In this document: positions 1 through 8,409 of the stretch, piece after piece
Layout of the letters: the number at the start of each line of letters is the position of its first letter
Position numbering within the stretch: the stretch's first letter is position 1
Assembly (NCBI RefSeq): GCF_011682065.1
Contig: NZ_VUYU01000026.1
Coordinates: 33,582 to 97,581 of the forward strand
Direction: 5' to 3'
DNA: 64,000 bases
From: Massilia rubra
Lineage (GTDB): Bacteria > Pseudomonadota > Gammaproteobacteria > Burkholderiales > Burkholderiaceae_D
Made by a program: the position numbers and the translations under genes
Notes under the pieces: generated by a model
Database searches by the model: none
The model's input: the letters and a program-made list of their open reading frames with translations, nothing else
What the model was told of the DNA's origin: nothing

Positions 1-473
1 TGATACGCTCCGGCAAGAGCGCAGGCCACTTCTTCCAGGTCCAGGCCAGGCTCAACACCTTGCACATAAATCCGATAGCGCCGGTCCAAATACATATTGG
101 GATCGCTCCATCGGATCTTCCCCATCTGCTCATCGAGCACGTTGATTCCCAACTCCGTCGCAATATTGTTGACAAAGCCACGAATGCTGATGAAGTCGGG
201 ACTATCTACAATCCCGAGGCTTCCGGATTGCTCCCCAAAATTGTCTATCAAAGGGCCGTCGCTCCAGGGACATTCGTCGATCGCCATATCGTCGTCAGCA
301 TACGAGCTCAAACACGGGTAAACGGACGTGATGATGTCATGTAAGCGAACAAATGCAGGATGTGGCGGACCATTCTGCGGCGCCGCCTCAATTATCTTGC
401 GCGCTAATTCCCAGGCAGTCGCCGCGTCATCTTCCGGCAGCGGGGCAACAATAAACTCAAGCACGTAGCTCAT
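1..473 (-). CDS. Hypothetical protein, 3' end beyond the window
   Basis: An open frame runs leftward from an ATG at 473 to the window edge without a stop, giving at least 157 residues. The N-terminus reads MSYVLEFIVAPLPEDDAATA. A good ribosome binding site (AAAGGA) lies about 8 bases upstream of the ATG, which supports this start. The visible part is acidic and soluble, with no signal peptide, membrane segment or catalytic motif that I recognise. I cannot assign a family. The next features to the right are recombinase and transposase debris, so this may be accessory DNA. The C-terminus is missing from the window. Confidence 0.65.
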   Translation of the reverse strand, partial: MSYVLEFIVAPLPEDDAATAWELARKIIEAAPQNGPPHPAFVRLHDIITSVYPCLSSYADDDMAIDECPWSDGPLIDNFGEQSGSLGIVDSPDFISIRGFVNNIATELGINVLDEQMGKIRWSDPNMYLDRRYRIYVQGVEPGLDLEEVACALAGAY

Positions 474-750
474 TAAGATAAATTCCTTTCAGTTGCTTCT
501 TTGCGTTGGAAGCGGATCGTAGCAGGCGCTGCAGCGGCACACAACACCCCTGCGCCGGGGTGATGTCGCGTTGTTGATCAAATGGCGGAAATTGGCCGAA
601 AGCGGGAGTTGCCTGTAGTCGATTGTAGCGTACAGGTAAACCCTATCGAACCACGTGAGCGAGTCAATCTTTGTTGTCTCAACAGGGTTGTTTTATGTTT
701 TCGAGATGCCAACTTTGAAGGGGCTACATCCTAACGAGACAAACCAAGCC
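474..750. other. Intergenic region upstream of mobile-element debris
   Basis: No convincing gene is seen here. The right half forms the leader of the recombinase remnant starting at 751. Base composition is lower in GC than the flanking core genes, consistent with accessory DNA. I see no clear terminator or inverted repeat. Confidence 0.4.
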
Positions 751-882
751 ATGGCGCTCTACGGAGATGCCCGCGTTTCCAGCAGCGACCAGGATTTCAC
801 CCTGCAGGAGCAGGCGCTGCGCGCCGCCGGTTGTGATGTCGCGAGGGCCGAGAAGGCGAGTGGCACCAGTCGCGCCGGCCGC
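751..882 (+). pseudogene. Serine recombinase (resolvase/invertase) N-terminal remnant
   Basis: The frame from the ATG at 751 encodes MALYGDARVSSSDQDFTLQE and continues to AEKASGTSRAGR. This matches the start of the resolvase/invertase family, whose usual form is (I/Y)GYARVSTxDQxLxLQ...EKxSGxxRxxR. The catalytic serine in RVS is kept, but the usual Tyr two residues before ARVS is replaced (YGDARVS). After about 44 residues homology stops and the frame hits TGA at 946-948. The rest of the catalytic domain and the DNA-binding domain are absent, so it cannot be functional. Around 879 the DNA switches to a transposase in another frame. Confidence 0.7.
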
Positions 883-1352
883 ACCGTGCCGGCCACGGCA
901 AGCCGCGACTGTGGCCGCATGCGGAGCTGGAGCGCTATTGCGAGCTGATCGCGGCGCTTAAACTGCGCATCACCAACAAGGCCGGGCGCCACCTTTCCAC
1001 CGGGCGGTCCATCGAGCTGATGGAGGACTATGGCGTGGAGACGGCGCAGGGCTTGGTCAAAGCGCCGAAGGGCCCGCTGCGGCGTCCGACCGTCAATCGC
1101 CATCTTTCGCTCTTACGCCTCGATCAGCCCCGTCTGCTGCGCGAACCGCCGGCCGTGCGCTTCCAGGCCGGACCAAGCAAGGACTGCTGGCAATCCGACA
1201 TGTCGCCGTCGGACCTCAAGCACATCGACAAGCCCGATCGGATCGATCCGTCGAAGGCTGTGCCGACCTTGATGCTGTTGAGCGTGGTGGACGCCCGTAG
1301 CGGCGTCTGCTACCAAGCGTACCAGTGCGTGAACGGCGAGGACGCCGAGTCA
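879..1352 (+). pseudogene. DDE (rve-type) transposase internal fragment
   Basis: In the frame of position 879 the sequence reads ELERYCELIAALKLRITNKA, then LMEDYGVETAQGLVKAPKG, KDCWQSDMSPSDLKHIDKP and LMLLSVVDARSGVCYQAYQ up to NGEDAES. This resembles integrase-core transposases with a WQ(F)D(M/L)SPSDLKH motif, in which the Asp is the first catalytic residue and the second Asp lies in VVDxRSG. The N-terminal helix-turn-helix region and everything after the second Asp (including the catalytic Glu) are missing. The reading frame continues past 1352 only as antisense of the neighbouring cfa. No terminal inverted repeats are visible. It is a decayed insertion footprint abutting the 3' end of cfa. 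Confidence 0.7.
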
Positions 1353-2594
1353 ACGCCACGTCGCCTGCCCGTACATGTAGCGCCGCGACCATGGCAGCGC
1401 GGCCGGATCGCGTCCCGCCCTGCCGCACACGATCTGGTACAAACTGATCCAGTCATGGGTGAACGCATGCGTGCATCCGGCCAGGTACACCTGCCAGATG
1501 CGAAAGCGGCGCGCGTCCGTCAAGCCTTTGATGCGCTCGGCATTGGCCTCGAAATTCTCGGTCCACATGGCGCATGTGCGCGCGTAATGGCGCCGCAGGT
1601 TTTCCACGTCGCGCACCTCGAGCCCGCCTTCCTGCATGGCCTTGACCACCGTGCCCAGGTGCGCCAGCTCGCCGTGCGGAAACACGTACCGGCTGATGAA
1701 GTCGCCGCCTCCGTGCGGCACGCCATGGCTGTCCGGATTGGTGGTGGTCAGCCCGTGGTTCATCGCCACCCCGTCGGGCGTGAGCAGCGTTGCCATGCGG
1801 CGAAAGTAGGCGGGCAGCTGGCGCACGCCCACATGCTCGAACATGCCCACGCTGGTGATGCGGTCGAACTGGCCGCCGACATCGCGATAATCCTGCAGGC
1901 GGATCTCGACCTGCCCTGTCAAGCCGGCCCGCTCGACCCGCTCGCGGGCCAGCCGCGCCTGGTTATCGGACAGGGTGACGCCGACGCAGCGCGCCCCGTG
2001 CCGCTGGGCCGCGCGGATGGCCAGCGCGCCCCAGCCGCAACCGATGTCGAGCAGGCGGTGTCCGGGCCGCACGCCGATCTTGGTGAGGATATGGTCGATC
2101 TTCCTGAGCTGCGCCTCGGCCAGCGTTTCGTTGCCGTTCTCAAAATAGGCGCACGAATACACCATGTCCGGATCGAGCCAGGCGCCGTAGAATTCGTTGG
2201 ACACGTCGTAGTGATAGCGCACCGCTTGCGCATCGTGCTTGCGCGTGTGGCCGCCGCCGAGCGCGTCGCCGACCGCGCCGAGCAGGCGCCCCAGCCCGAG
2301 TGCGGGCAGCTTGTTGGCCAGTGCATGACTAGCCAGCGCATTGACCACGGCAATCATGTCGTTGGCGCGCCCGCTGACGTCGATCGCGCCTTCCACGTAC
2401 GCGCGGCCGAGCTTGTACAGCGATGGCGCCAGCAGGTAGCGCAGCGAACTGGCGCGCGGCACGCGCACGGTTACGCGCGGCGGATCGGGCGAAAAATCGA
2501 AGCGCTGGCCGTTCCACAGCTCCACCCGCAAAGGAAGCGATGGCTGGCTGCGCAGGCCTTCGCTCCAGGCCTTCAGTTTGATCTGGTTGAACAC
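1350..2594 (-). CDS. cfa: Cyclopropane-fatty-acyl-phospholipid synthase
   Basis: A SAM-dependent enzyme that adds a methylene bridge to unsaturated acyl chains of membrane phospholipids, acting at the inner face of the cytoplasmic membrane. The 414-residue product has an N-terminal lipid-binding region and a methyltransferase domain with the SAM motif LLDIGCGWGALA, followed by GVTLSDNQ and a family-typical C-terminal half (YFRRMATLLTPDG, YVFPHGEL). I chose the GTG at 2594 because GGAG lies six bases upstream; the GTG at 2600 is too close to it. It lies 50 bases downstream of the hemerythrin-PdxH gene on the same strand, so co-transcription is likely. The stop codon lies inside transposase-derived sequence, so the last few residues (after RRYMY) may not be the native end. 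Confidence 0.9.
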   Translation of the reverse strand: MFNQIKLKAWSEGLRSQPSLPLRVELWNGQRFDFSPDPPRVTVRVPRASSLRYLLAPSLYKLGRAYVEGAIDVSGRANDMIAVVNALASHALANKLPALGLGRLLGAVGDALGGGHTRKHDAQAVRYHYDVSNEFYGAWLDPDMVYSCAYFENGNETLAEAQLRKIDHILTKIGVRPGHRLLDIGCGWGALAIRAAQRHGARCVGVTLSDNQARLARERVERAGLTGQVEIRLQDYRDVGGQFDRITSVGMFEHVGVRQLPAYFRRMATLLTPDGVAMNHGLTTTNPDSHGVPHGGGDFISRYVFPHGELAHLGTVVKAMQEGGLEVRDVENLRRHYARTCAMWTENFEANAERIKGLTDARRFRIWQVYLAGCTHAFTHDWISLYQIVCGRAGRDPAALPWSRRYMYGQATWR

Positions 2595-2644
2595 GCACAC
2601 CTCCGGACGATTGTTGCCGGCCGCTGTGCGCGCACACCGGCCGG

Positions 2645-3859
2645 TTAGGGTTGCAACCGTTCGCGCGCCCAGCTGCCGTCGCTTTGCAGCGTGTACACGA
2701 TGCGGTCGTGAAAACGCGAGCGGCGTCCCTGCCAGAACTCGATGCGTTCAGGTACCAGGCGGAAGCCGCCCCAGTTGTCGGGACGTGGCGGCTCCTCGCC
2801 GTATTGCTTGGCTACAGCGTCGTAGTGTTGTTCCAGCGCGCCACGATTGGCAATCGGCTCGCTTTGCGCGGACGCAATCGCGGCCAGCCGGCTTTTCAGC
2901 GGACGGCTGTGGAAATACTTGTCGCTTTCTTCCGCAGAAGTGCGCTCTACCCTTCCTTCGATCCGGATCTGGCGTTCGAGTTCCGTCCAAAAGAACAGTA
3001 ATGCCGCATGCGGGTTGGCGGCCAGCTGGCGCCCCTTCTGGCTGTTGTAGTTGGTGTACCAGGTAAAGCCGCGCGGATCGAACTGCTTGATCAGCACGAT
3101 GCGCGAGCTCGGCCGGCCCTGTTCGTCCACGGTCGCCACGCTCATCGCGTTCGGCTCGTTGACCTGGGCCTTGAGCGCTTCCTCGAACCAGGTGGTAAAT
3201 TGCACGAACGGATCATCCGCCACGTCGCTTTCGTTCAGGCTGGCCTGGCCGTAATCCTTGCGCAGGCTGGCCACGGCGTCGCCGGTCGATGCCGGCTGCG
3301 CCGCCGGCGTGGCGCTCGGGGCGCCCGGGGCGATACCGCGCCGTTGCTGCATGGCCTGGCCCAGGGTCGCCATCTGCGCGGCGCTGAACAGGCGCTTGGC
3401 CATCGGCGCGATATGGCCTTCCTCGCGCTCCATGTGGGCGCGGTACATGCTGGCGAAGCGCTGCACGTCGTGCTCGCGCAGCAGCGCGGCGCTGCCGTCG
3501 GCGATGGCGGACAGTTGCTCGTGCAGTTCTTGCCACATGCCGTCCATCTGGCGGTGCTCGTCGAGGATGCCGGGCACGAGCTGGGCCAGCAGCTCGGCGT
3601 CCGCGCCGCTGGCCGTGCTGCGCAGCATCGGCACCAGGTTCTGTTCTTCGTCTTCGTGATGGAGCGGCGCGGCCTGGTCGAAATACTTCATCACCGCGCG
3701 CGCGGCATGGCGCGCTTCGTCGTCGGCGCCGTGGCTGGCCAGGTGCGGCAACAATTTTTCCAGGGTGGCCAGCTGTTTGCGGATGCGGTCGTGACAGTGT
3801 TTCAGCACCGCGATCGGCTGGTCGAAACCGGGGGCGCTGTCGGGCAGGGCGTAGCTCAT
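2645..3859 (-). CDS. Hemerythrin-domain / pyridoxamine 5'-phosphate oxidase fusion
   Basis: The C-terminal half (residues about 198-404) is a full PdxH: it begins [20 protein letters not shown], has the FMN-binding stretch [20 protein letters not shown] and ends with [17 protein letters not shown], the family signature. PdxH oxidises pyridoxamine or pyridoxine 5'-phosphate to pyridoxal 5'-phosphate using O2. The N-terminal half (about 1-165) is a hemerythrin HHE domain with His/Glu ligands ([28 protein letters not shown]). A Pro/Ala-rich linker (about 166-197) joins them in one frame. The ATG at 3859 is chosen because homology begins there; the longer frame upstream runs through an intergenic palindrome. 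Most PdxH proteins are about 210 residues, so the fusion is unusual. An internal GTG before LRKDYGQ could yield PdxH alone. It precedes cfa on the same strand. Confidence 0.88.
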   Translation of the reverse strand: MSYALPDSAPGFDQPIAVLKHCHDRIRKQLATLEKLLPHLASHGADDEARHAARAVMKYFDQAAPLHHEDEEQNLVPMLRSTASGADAELLAQLVPGILDEHRQMDGMWQELHEQLSAIADGSAALLREHDVQRFASMYRAHMEREEGHIAPMAKRLFSAAQMATLGQAMQQRRGIAPGAPSATPAAQPASTGDAVASLRKDYGQASLNESDVADDPFVQFTTWFEEALKAQVNEPNAMSVATVDEQGRPSSRIVLIKQFDPRGFTWYTNYNSQKGRQLAANPHAALLFFWTELERQIRIEGRVERTSAEESDKYFHSRPLKSRLAAIASAQSEPIANRGALEQHYDAVAKQYGEEPPRPDNWGGFRLVPERIEFWQGRRSRFHDRIVYTLQSDGSWARERLQP

Positions 3860-3941
3860 GGAGATTTCTCGCTTGTGGCTGGTGGCAAATACCTCATTGG
3901 CGCTGACATGAGCTCTTTCGAGCCGATCGTTACACTCAAAA

Positions 3942-4033
3942 CCGTCGTTCCCGCGCAGGCGGGAACCCAAGTTCGTTCCGCAGCCAGTGGCGGTTCGACA
4001 AAACTTGGGTTCCCGCCTGCGCGGGAACGACGG
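3942..4033. repeat. Intergenic palindrome, REP/MITE-like
   Basis: Two perfect 32-base inverted arms (3942-3973 and 4002-4033) flank a 28-base loop. Each arm carries the shorter palindrome TTCCCGCGCAGGCGGGAA. It lies between divergent genes (hemerythrin-PdxH and tcdA). A close relative sits at 17690-17770, so this is a dispersed family, not a gene-specific site. Confidence 0.9.
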
Positions 4034-4109
4034 AGTGACGTCACCGCCATCGGGAACATATTGCACATTTTAGAGCAGTCTGTCCGGCCGCGTCCGTTAA
4101 AATGGCGGC

Positions 4110-4961
4110 ATGAATACCATCACCACCCCCTCACTTCCCCCCGATACCAGCGAGGTCGACTTCGAGCGCCGCTTCGGCGGCATCGGCCGCCTGTACGGCG
4201 CCGCCGCGCTGGCGCGTTTCCGCTCCGCCCATGTGTGCGTGATCGGCGTCGGCGGGGTCGGCTCCTGGATCGTCGAGGCGCTGGCCCGTTCCGCCATCGG
4301 CCAGCTCACCCTGATCGACCTCGACAACGTGGCCGAATCGAACATCAACCGCCAGATCCAGGCCCTCACCGATACCGTCGGCCAGGCCAAGATCGGCGCG
4401 CTGGCCGAGCGCATCGCCCAGATCAATCCCTTCTGCAAGGTCAAGCTGATCGAAGAGTTCATCGATCCCGACAACCTCGACCAGATGATCGGCGCCCACC
4501 AGTACGACTACGTGGTCGACGCCATCGACAACGTCAAGGCCAAGGCCGCGCTGATCGCGTATTGCCGCGACCACCAGTTGCCGATGGTGATCATCGGCAG
4601 CGCCGGCGGCAAGACCGACCCCACCCGCATCGAACTGCGCGACCTGTCCAAAACCGAACAGGAGCCCTTGCTGAAACTGGTGCGCAAGCGCTTGCGCAAC
4701 GATTACGGCTTTCCGCGCAGCCTGAAAACCAAGTTCAACGTCGATGCCGTGTTTTCGATGGAACCGCTGAGGATGCCCGAAGGCGAGAGTTGCGAGGTCG
4801 ATGGCGACGGCATCACCGGCCTCAATTGCGCCGGCTTCGGCTCGAGCATGGTCGTCACCGCTACCTTCGGCATGGTGGCCGCCGGCCACGTGCTGCGCCG
4901 TCTTGCCGACGGTGCAATTCACGCGCCTTCTGTGCAGGCGCCCGAGGCCTTGCTATCATAG
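4110..4961 (+). CDS. tcdA: tRNA threonylcarbamoyladenosine dehydratase
   Basis: An E1-like (ThiF/MoeB superfamily) ATP-dependent enzyme that cyclises N6-threonylcarbamoyladenosine at tRNA position 37. The 283-residue protein shows the nucleotide-binding motif VIGVGGVGSW, then LIDLDNVAESNINRQIQAL (Asp and the Arg finger typical of E1 enzymes) and the later block IGSAGGKTDPT. The short N-terminus FERRFGGIGRLYG is typical of the YgdL/CsdL subgroup, as is the length. The start ATG at 4110 lies just after the palindrome and directly before the homology. It stands alone, with the FKBP gene following 60 bases later on the same strand. Confidence 0.93.
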   Translation: MNTITTPSLPPDTSEVDFERRFGGIGRLYGAAALARFRSAHVCVIGVGGVGSWIVEALARSAIGQLTLIDLDNVAESNINRQIQALTDTVGQAKIGALAERIAQINPFCKVKLIEEFIDPDNLDQMIGAHQYDYVVDAIDNVKAKAALIAYCRDHQLPMVIIGSAGGKTDPTRIELRDLSKTEQEPLLKLVRKRLRNDYGFPRSLKTKFNVDAVFSMEPLRMPEGESCEVDGDGITGLNCAGFGSSMVVTATFGMVAAGHVLRRLADGAIHAPSVQAPEALLS

Positions 4962-5021
4962 CGTTGCAGAATTACCCAGTTTGACCGTTGTTCACTGAAT
5001 CTTACTGAAAGAGATCACCTC

Positions 5022-5597
5022 ATGCGCCGTCCTATTTCCGTATTCCTGATGTGCGTCGCCGCCGCATCGATGGCCCAGGCCGCCGGCCAGACGCCGCCCG
5101 CACCCGAGACGCCGCCGGCGGCGACCCAGGCCACGCCGCCCGCCGCTGAGCCGGTGGCCCCGGTCACGCCGGCGCCAGCGGCCCAGCCGCCCGCGCAAGC
5201 CCAGCCTGCCACGCCGCCAGGCACCGTGCTGCTGGCCGAGCCGGTGCTCGATCCCCTGGTCGCCACCGACATCAAGGTCGGCAGCGGCGCCGAAGCGACC
5301 GCCGGCAGCAAGGTATTCGTGCATTACACCGGCTGGCTGTACAAGCCAATGGCGACGCGCCAGCGCGGCCGCCAGTTCGACTCCTCGCTCTCGCGCGGGG
5401 CGCCGCTCGAATTCGTGCTCGGCACCGGCCGCGTGATCAAGGGCTGGGACCAGGGCGTACTCGGCATGAAGGTGGGCGGCAAGCGCACCCTGGTCATTCC
5501 GAGCTACCTGGCCTACGGCAAGCGCGGCGCGCCGGGCGGCGGCATTCCGCCGGATGCCGATTTGATCTTCGACGTGGAACTTGTCAACGTCAAGTAA
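5022..5597 (+). CDS. Secreted FKBP-type peptidyl-prolyl isomerase
   Basis: Cis-trans prolyl isomerase acting on exported proteins. The 191-residue product has a Sec signal ([20 protein letters not shown]), then a Pro/Ala-rich low-complexity linker (about 22-75), then one FKBP domain. Domain markers are [53 protein letters not shown] and the closing [11 protein letters not shown]. The linker probably tethers the domain away from the export site; this is inference. It could be periplasmic or, less likely, an outer-membrane-associated form; there is no lipobox. It is followed 28 bases later by cysK on the same strand. Confidence 0.92.
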   Translation: MRRPISVFLMCVAAASMAQAAGQTPPAPETPPAATQATPPAAEPVAPVTPAPAAQPPAQAQPATPPGTVLLAEPVLDPLVATDIKVGSGAEATAGSKVFVHYTGWLYKPMATRQRGRQFDSSLSRGAPLEFVLGTGRVIKGWDQGVLGMKVGGKRTLVIPSYLAYGKRGAPGGGIPPDADLIFDVELVNVK

Positions 5598-5625
5598 GTC
5601 CAACCATGACAGCGGGAGAGTGAGC

Positions 5626-6558
5626 ATGAGAATCGCAAACGACGTCACTGAGTTAATCGGTAACACCCCGCTGGTCCGGATTCGCAAACTGGCGCAGGGC
5701 GCCGGCGCGGACATCCTCGCCAAGCTGGAGTTCTACAACCCGGCCCACAGCGTCAAGGACCGCATCGGCCTGGCCATGGTCGAAGCGGCCGAGGCGGCCG
5801 GCAAGATCGGCCCGGACACCGTTATCGTCGAGCCGACCAGCGGCAACACCGGCATCGCGCTGGCCATGGTGTGCGCGGCGCGCGGCTACCGCTGCAAGCT
5901 GGTCATGCCCGACACCATGAGCAGCGAGCGGCGCATGCTGCTGCGCGCCTACGGCGCCGAGCTGGTGCTCACGCCGGGTCCTGAAGGCATGCTCGGCGCC
6001 ATCAAGGTGGCCGAGGAACTGGTGGCGGCCAATCCCAACTACTACATGCCGCAGCAATTCAACAATCCCGCCAATCCCGATGTACACCGCCGCACCACGG
6101 CCGAGGAAATCTGGCGCGACACCGACGGCAAGGTCGATATTCTGGTGGCCGGGGTCGGCACCGGCGGCACCATCACCGGCGTGGGCGAAGTGCTCAAGGC
6201 GCGCAAGCCGGGCTTCCAGGCCATCGCGGTCGAGCCCGAAGCGTCGCCCATGCTGTCCAAAGGGACCAAGGGTCCGCACCCGATCCAGGGCATCGGCGCC
6301 GGTTTCGTGCCGCAGGTGCTCAACCGCGCGGCCTTTGACGAAGTCATTTGCGTGAGCAACGACGCCGCCTTCGAGACCGCCCGCGCGGCCGCGCGCGAAG
6401 AAGGGCTGCTGGTCGGCATTTCGTCGGGAGCGGCGCTATGGGCCGCGATCGGAGTGGCGCGCCGTCCCGAAAACGCGGGCAAGGTGATCGTGACGATTAT
6501 TCCATCGTTCGGCGAACGCTATTTGTCCACGGCCTTGTTTGCCAACCTGGCGGGCTGA
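5626..6558 (+). CDS. cysK: Cysteine synthase (O-acetylserine sulfhydrylase)
   Basis: A PLP enzyme making L-cysteine from O-acetylserine and sulfide in the cytoplasm. The 310-residue protein has the family signature with the PLP lysine ([15 protein letters not shown]), the substrate loop [11 protein letters not shown], the phosphate-binding loop [16 protein letters not shown] and a C-terminal GISSGAA. The start at 5626 follows GGGAGAG; the frame is open further upstream into the FKBP gene but that part has no homology. I favour the CysK type over CysM because of PTSGNTGI and the [11 protein letters not shown] loop, though the A/B distinction is not certain from sequence reading alone. Confidence 0.92.
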   Translation: MRIANDVTELIGNTPLVRIRKLAQGAGADILAKLEFYNPAHSVKDRIGLAMVEAAEAAGKIGPDTVIVEPTSGNTGIALAMVCAARGYRCKLVMPDTMSSERRMLLRAYGAELVLTPGPEGMLGAIKVAEELVAANPNYYMPQQFNNPANPDVHRRTTAEEIWRDTDGKVDILVAGVGTGGTITGVGEVLKARKPGFQAIAVEPEASPMLSKGTKGPHPIQGIGAGFVPQVLNRAAFDEVICVSNDAAFETARAAAREEGLLVGISSGAALWAAIGVARRPENAGKVIVTIIPSFGERYLSTALFANLAG

Positions 6559-6603
6559 GGTGGTGAGCGGCGCTGGCGCTGCCTGACGCCCGGCGGGCGC
6601 TGC

Positions 6604-7203
6604 GTGTTCTGGCTGTTTTTCTGCGTCTTGCTCGCTACGCCGTTGGCCAGCCCGGTGGCGGCGTGGTGGCTGTCGCGGCAAGCGCCGCTGGTGCAGCGCC
6701 GCACGCTGGCGCTGCTCGCCGCCAGCGTGGTCGTGGTCGTGGGGTCGCTGGCGCTCGGCTTGTCCACGGCGAGCGTCGGACTCAACGCGCTCTTGTGGCT
6801 TGTGGCCTGGCTGGCCTTTGCGGTGCTCGGCATGTCGGCCTACCGCCTTCGCCCGAAGGTGCTCGCTTACCTGCTTGGCTCGGTTGCAGCGATTCCCGGC
6901 ATCGCCGGATTGCTGTTCGCCACCGTTGGCGTGATGGGACTGATGGGCGCCGTGGCCGAGATCACTGGGCGGCATGCCGAACAGCTGGCGCCGCGCCTGC
7001 GCTGCTATGTCGATGTCGTTGAAGACCGGGATACCAGCCAGCCGGCCTACGAGGTCACGCTCAAGCGCCAGTCGCCCGTGCTGCCCTGGTTCGAATACAG
7101 CCCGCGCACCGTGCGCCTGGACGACGTCGACATCGAGGCGACCCAAGCCTGCCGCCGCGCCTTTCCACCTTCCACAATCGAACCAACCGGAGCATCACAA
7201 TGA
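6604..7203 (+). CDS. Small membrane protein of unknown function
   Basis: A 199-residue frame with three to four hydrophobic segments in the first 125 residues (FWLFFCVLLATPLASPVAAW, LALLAASVVVVVGSLALGL, LLWLVAWLAFAVLGMSA, VAAIPGIAGLLFATVGVMGL) followed by a soluble C-terminal part of about 70 residues. No family is recognised. No ATG is available near the start; GTG at 6604 is the best start, and a CTG at 6583 is an alternative. Its stop overlaps the next gene (ATGA at 7200-7203), so it is probably coupled to the SUKH protein and may be its membrane partner. The start and the function are both uncertain. Confidence 0.6.
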   Translation: MFWLFFCVLLATPLASPVAAWWLSRQAPLVQRRTLALLAASVVVVVGSLALGLSTASVGLNALLWLVAWLAFAVLGMSAYRLRPKVLAYLLGSVAAIPGIAGLLFATVGVMGLMGAVAEITGRHAEQLAPRLRCYVDVVEDRDTSQPAYEVTLKRQSPVLPWFEYSPRTVRLDDVDIEATQACRRAFPPSTIEPTGASQ

Positions 7204-7853
7204 ATGAGCTGCTCGACCGTCTGCAAGCCTGCATCGCCTCGCGTTTCCCCACCATGGCGGCGAACCTGAACCAGGGCGCCGGCGAGGCCGACCTCGACGC
7301 CTTCGAGCGCGCCATCGGCAGGCCGCTGCCAGCATCCGTGCGCGCGCTTTACCGTTGGCATGACGGCAGTGCCGACAAGGGCGGCCACTACGTGCCTGGT
7401 CTGTTCTTCGGCCTGCCGTTCCTGAGCCTGGACGACGCCTTGCGTCACTGGAAGAGAGACACGGATATCCTCGCTGAGTGTACGGATGAGCAACTCGCCA
7501 GTTTTGCCGCCGACTACACCTGCCTGCCACCCGCCACCATTCGCCAGTGCGCCGCCAGCAGGGCCTGGATTCCGCTGGCCGACGACGGCGGCGGCGCGTA
7601 TCTGGGCATCGACCTCGACCCGGACGCGGCCGGCAGCGTCGGCCAGGTGATCTCGTTCGGGTGCCGCGAGTTCACGCGCGTGCGGGCGGGCGCGAGCCTG
7701 GAACAATTCCTGGAAGGCTTGCTCGGTTTGTACGAAAACGGCGAATACGAGATCGTGCAAGAAGATGACGACGTGTTCAGCCTCGCCAGCGTAGGGCCGT
7801 ACGCCACCCATTTCCTCGACTACCTGCGCCTGAAGGCGGAAGGCGCGCGATGA
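7200..7853 (+). CDS. SMI1/KNR4 (SUKH) family protein
   Basis: A 217-residue soluble protein with the SUKH pattern: an N-terminal acidic helix followed by ADLDAFERAIGRPLPASVRALY (quoted in two overlapping parts: ADLDAFERAIGRPLP and LPASVRALYRWHDG), then GLFFGLPFLSL and WIPLADDGGGAYLGIDLDP, all typical of the superfamily. SUKH proteins often act as immunity proteins against contact-dependent or secreted nuclease toxins, but many are housekeeping-like and of unknown role. Here it overlaps both neighbours by ATGA, so it is the middle gene of a coupled trio. No toxin gene is adjacent, so an immunity role is only a possibility. Confidence 0.8.
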   Translation: MNELLDRLQACIASRFPTMAANLNQGAGEADLDAFERAIGRPLPASVRALYRWHDGSADKGGHYVPGLFFGLPFLSLDDALRHWKRDTDILAECTDEQLASFAADYTCLPPATIRQCAASRAWIPLADDGGGAYLGIDLDPDAAGSVGQVISFGCREFTRVRAGASLEQFLEGLLGLYENGEYEIVQEDDDVFSLASVGPYATHFLDYLRLKAEGAR

Positions 7854-8341
7854 TCGCCGTGCAAGTCATCGAAATCCGCTGGACCAAAGCCACCCGTGGC
7901 GCCCCGCGCGCCAACGAACGGGCGGTGCTGCCACGCGCCTTTGCGCTGTTGCAGGCCGGCGCGGCGTATTGCTACCAGTATTACCTGATGCATGAGCGCG
8001 ACGGTTTTGCCGCCGTCTTGAAGAAAGAAAAACAGGTCGATCATGCCCCGCTCAAGGAGCGCAGCCTGGTGCTGTCGCCGCGCGACGATGGCGCGCTGGC
8101 GCTCGGCCTGAAATGGGACCCGTCCGAAGGCCAGCCGCGCCGCTGCGCGAGCAACTCGGCCATCCGGCTCGCCCCCGGCCAGACCGCGCGCCTGGTGCTC
8201 AACGGCCGCCACGCCTCGTACATCGGCCAGGAATACGCCGAAGTGATCTACAACGTGGCCTATGGCGACACCATCGCGCGCGATTGCTTCCTCGGTCGCG
8301 AGCCCGACCAGCAATTGAGCCTGGCCGCGCACCTGTTTTAA
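7850..8341 (+). CDS. Hypothetical protein coupled to SUKH gene
   Basis: A 163-residue soluble protein starting at an ATG that overlaps the SUKH stop (ATGA, 7850-7853). The sequence begins MIAVQVIEIRWTKATRGAPR and contains NGRHASYIGQEYAEVIYNVA near its end. There is no signal peptide, membrane segment or known motif. The coupling suggests a shared function with the SUKH and membrane proteins. It converges with the minus-strand GGDEF gene 68 bases away. I do not recognise the family. Confidence 0.65.
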   Translation: MIAVQVIEIRWTKATRGAPRANERAVLPRAFALLQAGAAYCYQYYLMHERDGFAAVLKKEKQVDHAPLKERSLVLSPRDDGALALGLKWDPSEGQPRRCASNSAIRLAPGQTARLVLNGRHASYIGQEYAEVIYNVAYGDTIARDCFLGREPDQQLSLAAHLF

Positions 8342-8409
8342 GCAATCAGCAGATCGGAACGCAAAAGCGGCGCCATCAAGGTGCTTTTTCGCCATTCGGA
8401 ACGAGGTCT

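Noticed and set aside
1020..2648. A 542-codon plus-strand frame across cfa
   Set aside because: Beyond 1352 it is antisense to cfa, which has clear family motifs on the minus strand. Only the first part is a real transposase remnant.
3859..4066. N-terminal extension of the hemerythrin-PdxH protein
   Set aside because: The extra 69 codons read through the intergenic palindrome (FPRRREPKF and similar), a common artefact of these repeats.
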